Assembly: GCA_030704615.1 (NCBI GenBank) | Contig: CM060733.1 | Span: 54,186,001 to 54,250,000, forward strand | Source: Takakia lepidozioides | Lineage: Eukaryota; Streptophyta; Takakiopsida; Takakiales; Takakiaceae | Length of the DNA: 64,000 bases | Direction: 5' to 3' | Shown here: positions 55,113 through 64,000 of the stretch, one piece after another | Layout: each line of letters starts with the position of its first letter | Position numbering within the stretch: position 1 is the first letter of the stretch | Notes under the pieces: model-generated | What the model was told of the DNA's origin: nothing | Database searches by the model: none | What the model saw: the letters and a program-made list of their open reading frames with translations, nothing else | Translations under genes and position numbers: made by a program

Positions 55113-56779
55113 TGGACGAGAAATCCCTCTCATTACCTAGTTTTATACAGGTTGCTCCTTAAAATTTTGTTTTCCATTTTTTCTTTTGATAACAGAAAAA
55201 CAAAGTAAAAAAAAAAAGACTCTGCTAGTAGGCCGCGGCTTCGAGTAGTTGTGCCAACACGAAGAGAGAAAGGTTCTTGTAGGCAAGATATGGTGTGCAG
55301 CCCTACCCTACCCACTGTCACCTCTCTCACTGTTCTCTCACTGCTTGCTGCCTTACTTTTCTAGCTTTTCTGAACGCCATGGCCATGGCGATCGGGTCCC
55401 AGAGAAAGTGTCATCAAGGGAATTTTCTTCTTATGAGCCTGTTCCTCCCGTGCCCCTCAACTTTGTGTCGTGTGGTGGAAGAATATAGATGTTGCTGGAC
55501 GAGCTGTGCAAGGATGGGACTCATCAGCTCGTGACACCAGGCGAACACGGCTATGTCGATTTTGTAAGTTTTCCTTTGTTCTCTTCATTTGAATTGATCC
55601 AAGAATCTCTGCAAATGGCCACAGAATACACAGTTTTTCTGCTCTTTAGATTTTTGAACGTCCAATGGCCTTCGGAATTGCTTTGACCGTTGAAGTACAC
55701 AGTGTTGTCGTCTTTAAGGAAGAAATGAGTCCCTAACGCCGCGGTAATATCAAGGGATTCTGAGGACCTTTGACTGCCGTCTAAATTGCATTCCAACACT
55801 TTGAAGATCTCCTCCTTCAGTGATTTCGAGTGTCGTACATTTTAATAAACTATTTCAGATCGGAACTGCGCCACAAATATTTCTATGTACTCCAATTCTT
55901 GTTCTTTTGGATACGTATCGTTCCAATCAATGGTCTGAATAATGAGACAACCCGTTGAGCACCTAACTTGACAAAGATTAGTATCCAGTTAGAGCAGAGC
56001 ACATAGACAGGGGTGTTCATAGGTTATGGATTGAAATTCTAGGGTACAGGAAAATAATCACCCCTCATGCAGTGTGGTCTTTACAGACATCACCTCCAGA
56101 GGCTATTTCATGGATGTGAACGGTTTTAGCACCAGCTGCAGGGCTGATAATCCTGAAAAACAGCACAATGTACCCCCACCCAAACATACCACTGGGGAGA
56201 AATGACAATCACAGTGAATGTCCATCTCTGTGCTTCCATGGTAGAGGCATATTGGACTGCCAAGGGTTTAGGGTTTATAAGCAGTCCCAACAGACCGGCA
56301 ATTTAGCAGGCTCAAATGCAGTTTGCCAAATCCTGCCAAAAACATCTCCCTGGAAATGTTAGACAGGTTTTGTCACAGTGCATGTAGAAAATAAATTGGC
56401 GTTACCATGAAACTAGCTCATATTTCCCATCATATTCCTTAGTCAATCTCTAATGTACTTTAGCTACTTTAAAGTCAATTTCAAAATTACCATGTTCTGC
56501 ATCTTGTACGACACTCGTTAGTCAAGCTGAGTTAGATACCGCATACCGTGCTGGACTTAGCTGATGCACACAAATTGTGACCTCCGGATTTCTGGGGCAA
56601 AAGAGCGAATTGTTGCAAGTGATATGCCAATATTCTTGGATATGATATTTTGTTCAGCGTGCTACTGATTTGCCCCTGTAACATTGGGCAACATGCTCAC
56701 TATGTTCTCTACTGTCCTTTCACATGACAGGTCATCTGATCAAGGTATGATATGACAGCATTGATGGATTAGCTGGGAT
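55113..56779. other. Upstream region of the F-box/WD40 gene
   Basis: A frame at 55489-55565 (MLLDELCKDGTHQLVTPGE...) ends at a GTAAGT-like donor and could be an early exon, but nothing links it to the F-box exon. Other frames here have no domain. Confidence 0.3.
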
Positions 56780-59700
56780 ATGAGAGTTATGGAATCAAGC
56801 CATTCCGAAAGAAGAGTAATGGGGGGTGGTATTAGCAGGAGTAGACGAGAAAGGCGACTGCTGAAACTTGACATAGGGGCAGAAACCTGTGATAACCTGC
56901 TGGAACGAACTGGCCAAGAGGGACGAGTAGGAGACCAAATGGACGGGAAGGGCATGAAAGGGAAAGAGGGCAGGTACTTGTACTTCTGGGCTTCTCCTCT
57001 CTCCACTTATCCGTCTGGTTGTTCCTCCTTGCCAAATGTTCCAGAACAGGAACAAAGAGGGCATGGGGAGAGAGAGGGAGGGTCCAGGGAGATGCCCCCA
57101 GCAACAGAGTCAGGGCAGACAACTGTGACTGACGTGGATATGGACAGCCTAGTCTTGTGTGCCTCCAATTTGGCACAACGTGATTTGGCTAGCATGGCAA
57201 TGACTTGTCGACGGTTTCGGGATGCAGCATATTCAGACACTATTTGGGAGCTACAGTGCAGGTTGCCACTGCACTCTCAAATTCCTTTGGTACTAGTAGA
57301 TTGTAGACTTCAGCTTTATCTGGTTCTTGTTATTCTTTTGGGCTGTGTACCCCGTAGTTAGTTGTTTGTTGTTGTTTCTCGGTTTCTCCCCAGGTATTAC
57401 TCGAGCAACCTTGTAACCAAAGTGTCATTTGGTTGTCCATGAACTCTTCAACAATTTTGACCTGATTATTGTAGCATAAACCACTCTGGACTGTTATGTT
57501 TCTGCAGGGACCATGTGATAATGATAGGGCAAGCCATTATCCGCAGGGAGTGATCTAGAAGTAGCTGTTTCCTATCTCAAAGAAGGTGGTGGTTTCAGAT
57601 ATATTACGCCCATAGTTTAGTTTCACACAGGTTTTCTAAAATAGGAGGTACTGAACTCACAGGCAACAATGGCCCCCAAAGGAACTGTGTTGTGGGGGCA
57701 CATTCCAGTACTGTGGAGGGAGGGAGGCCTATGTTGCACGGCATACCGCCATTCAGCAGCTACGGTACACAGATCCAATGGATGTACATTTGCACCTGCT
57801 GCCGATGCCTGTCAGCCATCTCTTGCTAGATGACGACACTGTCATTGTTGCCCAGGTTAGTCTTATACGGACAAGCCTCATCTTAGTCAGAGTTTGATGG
57901 TTGTATTGGTATTCTATGGGTTATTGGAGGCTTCTCCATGCGTTGTCAGGAAAATGTATGTGCTTACTAGATATTCCACCCAGAGTTGCTTTTGCATTGA
58001 AGGACCAGAAATTGACAGTTTCTCTCTTGATGTCTTAGATGAGAGGGAGAGAGAAGAAGACAGGAGAAAACGGGTACAACATGGGTGGGTGAAAGAGAGA
58101 TTTAGGGGCAGTTGCATGCCCCGTAGCATTGAACAGGCTTTTTATTATTCAGTGCTTGAAACAGGGCCCCATTATAACAGTTTGGAAGGTTACGCCCTCA
58201 TCAGAGGGGCACATGGAGGCACCCATTGTCTCTCAAGCACTGAGGGATCACAATGCTCGAATCACATGCATGAGGTATCTTTAGCAAACTCCTTTGTCGG
58301 TGTGCGCAGAGAGAGGAAGAGAGAATGCTGGGTGGAGGTACTATGGGGCAGGAGATAGACAAACACATGGACAAAAAGGCAAGAGGGACATATCCCTCGT
58401 ATGAAAAGGAAAGGGACAGGGGGTGTGAGAAGAGGTTGACAAGCAATTCTTCAATGTCTATTTGTCTTGAAAGGTTGCTAACATGTGGGCGTGCAGGTTG
58501 GTACCTGTGGGAGCACTGGGGGCTCTACGTAACTTTTCAGGTGGAGCTAGCAACTTTCTCATTACATCCAGCTGTGACCACACAATTCGTTTGTGGGGTA
58601 AGGTAAATAATTTTGTCCTCTATTTAAGGGCCTACTTCAACTCGGTTGTCTTTGTATATGCTGTCCTTCATTCTCTTTGTATTACCCCTGGGGACGGTAT
58701 AGATTCTCTCTTTCTTTCTTTCTTTCTACATTTTGTTTCAATTTTTTAACAGACTGTACCTTATGCTAAATCAATGTAAAGTGGTATGATGCTTATTGTC
58801 TGTCTGTTCTCTCTTTTGGTTGTTCAATACTTCAGTATACACTTCAGTCCAAGGGGGATTGGGGGGAGAAGGGATGGGTTGAGAAGTAGGGTAGAGGGAC
58901 CTTGGTTGGAGGTAGGCTAAATAATTGCATAACATTGAGGTTAGCTAAACATATTCTGCAGTGCCTCAACATTTGCGTAAGACCATTCTTTGTTTCTTGT
59001 GTCTCCCTCTCTCCTGTGGGACGCTTTCTGCCTGCTTGCCTGCCTGCCTTGTTGAGTAGCACTGTGGGCCTCCTTTTCTAAGGATCACGTTGTTTTTCAG
59101 GGGTAGGGTGTGAAAAGGTGCATAAGATCTACATCCACTTTTGACCTCTGTAAGATACAAAACTAATGCATTCTGAGTTGACTCTACAGGGCCGTTCTTT
59201 GCGCACACTACGAGGTCATCAAGGTCCAGTGAGCACACTGGCAGATCGATTGGTTGGCAAGGATGGATCTCCGCCAGTTCTAGCTAGTGGTGGTGCAGAT
59301 GGCACAGTTCGGTTATGGGGTCTAACATCCTCAAGTAGCAACAGAGGACGTTCCCCACTTTTAGCAACAATGCATGGGCACGAACAGTCTGTGAAGGAGC
59401 TTACAGTGGCTGGGTACTTTTCCCTACAGATGTGTTCTATTTGTTGGTGTTCTTCTAAACAGCTGTATTTGTGGGAATTCTGTGTCTATTTATATCATTT
59501 TTGTTGCAGGTTTTCTTGACCTCTTGTTTCTTTCCCTTATGGTGTATTTCCTTTGTGATTTGCACCTCTTAGGAACCCCGCAATGGCACATACAAGAGGG
59601 GGCAATTGTTGTCAATTGGCCTCAATGAAGGTATTGCAACCTAAGTATCTGCGGTCACACATCTAATGTACACTTATGGTAGTGATGGCTGGTTAAGGGA

Positions 59701-61325
59701 GGTGTTAAGGGTTTATTTATCTGACTGGTCCTGGAACTGACTGTGCTGCATGCTTCTTACTGCAGACACAACTCTTCTCTTTTGGTGAGTGCAGCAATGG
59801 CAACGAAGGACTCGAAGGTGATATTCTCCCCGTGTCTTTCTATTTTCCCACACACTTATCTTGATGTGAATCGATTAATCTCCATTAAATGTAGGCGATG
59901 CGGGAATACAGAGAGTAGAGAGGTTTTCACAACAATGCTTGCATTGGGTAGGTGCTAGTCTACTTTGAAGGACATGCGGAAAGTTTCTGATTTAATCAGA
60001 CCACTCTGGAACAAGCTTCTTCACCTACTTTTTCAACCTCCACTACTTCAGCCTGAGGATTCAGCAACCTGATATGGACATGAAAGTGAAAACAGGTGGG
60101 GGTTCAGATTGACCGTCCAGGGATAAAAGGAGAAGACTACCTTAGTGTATGTCCACCATCTTAATTTTACATCTGAGTCAATTAGTAGCAAAAGCTATCA
60201 GGCAGTTCTGAAGGTCCCATTCAAAGCATGTATGTTCCATAAATATGATGGAATCCCACTTATCTTACCTCTTCACTGCAGGTACGAGTGTGGGATGTCA
60301 TGACAACGTTGTCAGTTGGAGCAGGCACCTGTGTGGGGACTACCCGAGGGACCTTGGGGGTGACCAGTGGTCTCAAGTGCGAGGGTTCTTTGTGTTATGT
60401 GGGAGTGGGCTCAGCAGTAACTGCCATTGATCTCCGAACGATGCGAACGGTTGCAACTGTTGCAACCCATGAGTCCAGCATCTTGACTTTTGCCATCGCT
60501 CCGTCCGGAGTGGGAATTTGCACTGGAGGCTGTGACAGGTACTACCGACTCTTTCTATAGATGTTTTTTGCCTGGAGGGAAGGTTTGTGTCGTACATGGA
60601 TCTGATGGGGCCACAATGCAAGCACTGAGGAATATACAATGACACCTCTTATGCCCCCCTCCCACCAAGGGAGTATGCCCAGAGAATAAGTCCTCGAGCG
60701 GGCATATGACTATCAATGTTTTGAATCCCTGGATCATGCTTTGATGTCTCTCCTGCTTTCCACTAGTTCATGGTTTTGCCATTGCCAGGGTTGCACCTAA
60801 ACCTAGGGTTTTCCCCCCTTCTAGGTAGCAGTTGCTAGATATCTCTAGGTTCCTTCCCATTTCATTCCCCTTGAGTTCACAGCTTCTTATAATTGTTTCA
60901 GTTGTGTATTGATGGACAGAACGGCAAAACTATGGGATCTCCGGAAGTGCGAAGCTTGTCCTGACCCATGGGCAGTGTTGGGAAACCATGCGGGACCTGT
61001 GCACTGTCTGCACTATGATTCTTACAAAATAATATCTGGGGGCCACAGTGATCGTCACGTTCGTGTCTGGAATGCTCAAACTAGTGATGAGATATCGACT
61101 CTTGATTGTGCTCTGGCAGTATCTAATTCTGGGAATATTGGAGTCAGTGCTCTGGTTGCTGAGAAGGGGAAGCTTGTGACGGGCACATGTGGTGAAGATC
61201 CGGGAGTTGTACGAGTGAGAGATTTTTCAAATTGTGCCAACCTTATGGTTGATGTTGTAGAAATCGGATCCACAGAGCATCCCAGCTCCAAGTTTTGGGA
61301 AACTAGCTTTGATTCAGTTACGTGA
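56780..61325 (+). CDS. F-box / WD40-repeat protein (FBX2-like), probable SCF substrate receptor
   Basis: F-box proteins bind SKP1 and recruit targets for ubiquitination. Exons read by eye: 56780-57289 (ending IPL; GTACTAG donor), 57709-57855, 58207-58274, 58497-58602, 59190-59413, 59766-59817, 60282-60538 and 60902-61325; phases agree and the sum is 595 aa. The F-box (DVDMDSLVLCASNLAQRDLA, SMAMTCRRFRDAAYSDTIWE) is at residues about 112-157. REAYVARHTAIQQL follows, as in the plant F-box/WD40 family that includes Arabidopsis FBX2. WD repeats: NFLITSSCDHTIRLWGK, VLASGGADGTVRLWGL, LVSAAMATKDSKVRVWDV, VLMDRTAKLWDLRK and KIISGGHSDRHVRVWNA. The start codon is uncertain: the first about 100 residues are low-complexity. 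The exon 1 donor could alternatively be at 57261. No stops occur in the WD part, so it looks functional. Confidence 0.85.
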
Positions 61326-62580
61326 TGGGTCATCTTCAGGAAGTGGAACAGAATCCTTTCCCTTTCTCTTGTTTTTGTATACATAGAGGGAGGACTTCTT
61401 ATTCTCCCTTTCTTCCGAAAGGTTATTGTAGGATATTTATGTAAAAAAGCAGTCATGTGCTTTATAACATTGGAGTGTGCTGCAGATGAAGAGACCCTCC
61501 AATGTGCGGTGGTTTGTCTCTCATGCTCCACCAACTAGACGAGCGCATAAACCAGCAAATAAGATGTCTCATGTGCCGTTGGGGTCCCCTGTCAATGGTA
61601 TTATTTCTTCTTTCTTCTTGTCTGTGGGAGAGCCATGGCAGGTCTTCATGTGCAGCAACCAGACGAGTCAATTTGAAATGGAAAGCATTACATTAAAGAG
61701 GCCGGGGAACCTGTACGTCAAACAAAACCCAAATGACGAGATTGACACAGACAATGGTAAGCCAAGCAGCGTTAGCAGTTACAACCATACCAGGAGTGTT
61801 GCAGGAATTTAGAGATGAGTACTACCTACGAGACTCGCCTCAGTCTCAATGGTGTGCGTGCAGAAAGTGTGAGCATGATTGTCTAGAGACCACAGGGATT
61901 GCATGTTTCTTCCTGGTTTCTCTTTCTCTTTATTTATGGATTGACATAGCTATTTGATTTGGTGGGTTACAAAGGAATCCATGTGGCGGAAGATGGCCTC
62001 AAACTATGTCAGATTTACTGTGTCAATGCATTGTTTTAGCAGTGGTGGTGGGACAGTCAATGTTTCCCAAATATTAATTGTTTTTCTTTTTGGATAAGGG
62101 AAAAATAAAAAGCCTGTGAGGCAAAAAAAAAAAATTGTTTTTGGTACTCAATGTACTTTATTCCTTGATATGCAATTTGTTTTTTCTTTTTGAGTAGGAG
62201 GGGAGGAAGATGCATTTTAGATTTGTTTTTTTTAAAGGAAAGGGACGGTTGCCCTTTAATCGAATTAAATAAAGTAAATAGTCACATCAATGGAAAAAAT
62301 AACCACTGTAGAGGCCATGAAGGCTAACTGCGGGGAAACTTCCCTGTAACCCTAGCAAACTAGCGCTAAGCAGGTACGATTGGAGGGGTGAGCTTGAGGA
62401 GATCAGAGAAGATTTAGGAGGGAGAGAAGGTGTTGGGGGGAGCTTGATAGAAGGAGGGGTTGGGGGAAGAAGGTTTTTTGGGGACAGATGACAGCAGTTT
62501 TGAAATTGTTCTAAAGGCAGGTAACTACTGCCAAAGGCGAAGGAGAGGAAGAAAAGCAGCTGGAGAGCTCAGAATTTCAA
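61326..62580. other. Intergenic, probable 3' UTR then no gene
   Basis: Sequence after the F-box/WD40 stop. A plus frame at 61477-61812 has no recognisable domain. A-rich and T-rich runs occur at 62100-62260. Confidence 0.45.
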
Positions 62581-62599
62581 CTGTGTTTTCAGCTTAGTA

Positions 62600-63335
62600 T
62601 CTCTAGCTCGTTTGTGGCGCCAGTTGAAATCAGCTTCATCTCCCTCACCAGGAGACCTCCCATTGTGGGGGGGCGGTGTCTTGCCAACGAAAGTGTCGGT
62701 GGACCGAGCAGGTTGATTTTACCCCAGGACTGATGGAAATCTTGAAGCAACTTCCTCCCGCGTTGTTCATTAACTCTGGGAATAGCTGCACATAGTTGGC
62801 CCCAAGCTTTCGTCCCCTCAATAACCATATCATGAAGTATGAAACAAAACAGATCTGTCTCTGGGGGCTTTACCCTCAAATACCCAAGCACATCTAGCTT
62901 TCCACATATTCCATAAAGTGTGAACTCTAATGGAAGCCCAAATTGGGCAAGCATTGTGCGAGCTGGAAGGAAATTTAAGAGAGGGAGGGAGGGAGGGAGG
63001 GAGGGAGGGAGGGAGGGAGGGGGAGGGAGGGGGAGGGAGGGGGAAGGAGTTCCAGTTAGAATAGAAGGCAAGCACTTGAGTCCCTATTCTTTTAGACAGT
63101 GTGCAGAAAACGAGACAATGCTCGGTTGTCTCTGGCTCAGAAAGACCCAAGGTGCACACTGGTGAATCTGTATGCGTTGCCTATCTTCGTGGAAGAATCC
63201 TGTGTTCCATAAGAAGCCCGATACTTTTGCTGCTTTTGCTGCACGGTCCTTTCTCCAGACATCTTTCCAGATTTTGACCCAGTGGGGCCTGCGTAAGGTG
63301 GTGGTGACTTCATTTAGATGACCATTTAGCAAGGA
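62600..63335 (-). pseudogene. LINE ORF2 C-terminal remnant (zf-RVT region)
   Basis: The region after reverse transcriptase in plant LINEs has a His/Cys zf-RVT domain. Fragments in changing minus frames, in order: VKIWKDVWRKDRAAKAAKVS then GFLWN (63332-63220), CTLGLSEPETTEHCLVFC (about 63160-63105), and after a GGGA microsatellite YGICGKL / WNMWKARCAWVFEGKAPRD (about 62930-62860) and a tail to about 62690. No RT catalytic part remains in this window. At least three frameshifts show decay. Confidence 0.7.
62981..63043 (+). repeat. (GGGA)n microsatellite, about 63 bp
   Basis: Repeated GGGA units with small interruptions lie inside the LINE remnant and separate its two coding-like parts. Confidence 0.95.
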
Positions 63336-63396
63336 ACGAAGATGAAGACTTTCAGCTCATCTATATAGCATTTAAGCATGTATCTCACTATAATTA

Positions 63397-63455
63397 AGGG
63401 GCCTGAATTTTGGGCAGTCGCTCCCGGGTATTGTTTTTTCAAAAAAAAGAAAAAC
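63397..63455 (+). mobile_element. SINE family 2, 3' tail only
   Basis: AGGGGCCTGAATTTTGGGCA then GTCGCTCCCGGGTATTG and a T/A-rich end match the tail of the copy at 54165-54390. The head with A and B boxes is missing. Confidence 0.65.
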
Positions 63456-63855
63456 AAGTGAGGTCTTATCATTCTGGGCTTTTGCAGGTTCTATTTTTTT
63501 TTCCCTCTCTCTTATTAATAAAGCTCTTTGCTCTTCCCCAACCAAAAGAAAAGAGCTTCAAAGTTTTTCATAATTAATATTTATCCCTTATCAAGATTGA
63601 GGCTAATTTCCCTTTTGCCCCACCACATGGGCAGCCCCTCTTGTGTCCCGACCCCCACCCTCAAGGCAAAGGGCCGTGACACAATTATACCAGTTATCAA
63701 TGTACTTATAAATCAATATCTTATACTATACTTATATATGTACAGTCAAACCTGGATAAATGTTATGCTCCAAGAGTAGGAACTCTATAACAATTAGGCA
63801 GTTATATGAAATAACAGTAAAACAGGTCGAAATTTCATAACCTAACAATTAGAAA

Positions 63856-63860
<5 letters not shown>

Positions 63861-63894
<34 letters not shown>
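63861..63894. repeat. (TA)17 microsatellite
   Basis: 34 bp of pure alternating TA directly before the SINE at the window end. Confidence 0.95.
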
Positions 63895-63895
<1 letters not shown>

Positions 63896-63897
<2 letters not shown>

Positions 63898-64000
63898 GAA
63901 ACACCTGGGAGCAACGGCTCACGAATCAGGCCCCTTGATAGAGAGAGGAGAAAATAACCTCTCAGTAACCTCGCCGTAAGGCTTTCTGATGCGACACCGC
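63896..64000 (-). mobile_element. SINE family 2, cut by the window end
   Basis: GGGAAACACCTGGGAGCAAC, GGCTCACGAATCAGGCCCCT and GGAGAAAATAACCTC match the copy at 54890 in order. The promoter half with A and B boxes should lie beyond 64000. Confidence 0.75.

Noticed and set aside
55249-55565. First exon of the F-box/WD40 gene
   Set aside because: A donor-like site exists, but no conserved sequence or phase evidence links it to the F-box exon.
61477-61812. Separate gene after the F-box/WD40 stop codon
   Set aside because: No domain, and overlapping frames on both strands; more likely UTR or intergenic DNA.

Overview
The window is nuclear DNA from a land plant. Its genes have GT-AG introns and belong to plant families: an alpha-type Aurora kinase, a SWI1/DYAD/AM1 meiotic protein, an F-box/WD40 protein, bulb-lectin receptor kinases, a PLS-type PPR fragment and a plant-type GH35 beta-galactosidase. 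A short plant telomere-type (TTTAGGG) run and many decayed transposons fit this. A piggyBac-like transposase and a possible Rep/HUH-like relic hint at a non-flowering (spore-bearing) lineage rather than an angiosperm, but the species cannot be fixed from the sequence alone.

Layout: 1-8 kb is repeat-rich, gene-poor DNA with a decayed Rep-like gene (2.6-3.6 kb), a cluster of four hairpins (6.3 kb) and SINE/MITE debris. At 8.8-13.2 kb lies a Ty1/copia element on the minus strand with two 307-bp LTRs, internal nonsense codons and a deleted RNase H. At 13.9-19.9 kb is a SWI1/DYAD/AM1 gene on the minus strand, whose eight exons splice in phase to 1188 codons. The 20-32 kb stretch is intergenic: SINEs, a short LTR-like direct-repeat pair (28.3-29.5 kb) and a long inverted repeat (30.3-30.9 kb). 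At 32.2-34.7 kb is a complete nine-exon Aurora kinase gene (294 aa, minus strand). The 36-50 kb stretch is a pseudogene landscape: two copies of a lectin receptor kinase, a three-exon beta-galactosidase remnant, a PPR fragment and a piggyBac-like transposase relic. The 50-56.7 kb stretch holds MITEs, SINEs and a GGTAT/ATACC-rich repeat. At 56.8-61.3 kb is an F-box/WD40 gene on the plus strand with eight exons recognised. At 62.6-63.3 kb is a LINE tail split by a GGGA microsatellite, and the window ends in another SINE.

Three loci look functional: SWI1-like (meiotic entry and cohesion), Aurora kinase (mitotic chromosome and spindle control) and F-box/WD40 (probable SCF substrate receptor). They are unrelated neighbours, each with its own promoter. 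I see no operon-like cluster, no CRISPR and no convincing new multi-gene system. The most unusual items are structural: the long inverted repeat, a copia LTR followed by a second copy of its own primer-binding site and leader, a tRNA-derived SINE family that supplied the 3' end of a receptor-kinase pseudogene, and a tandem MITE array.
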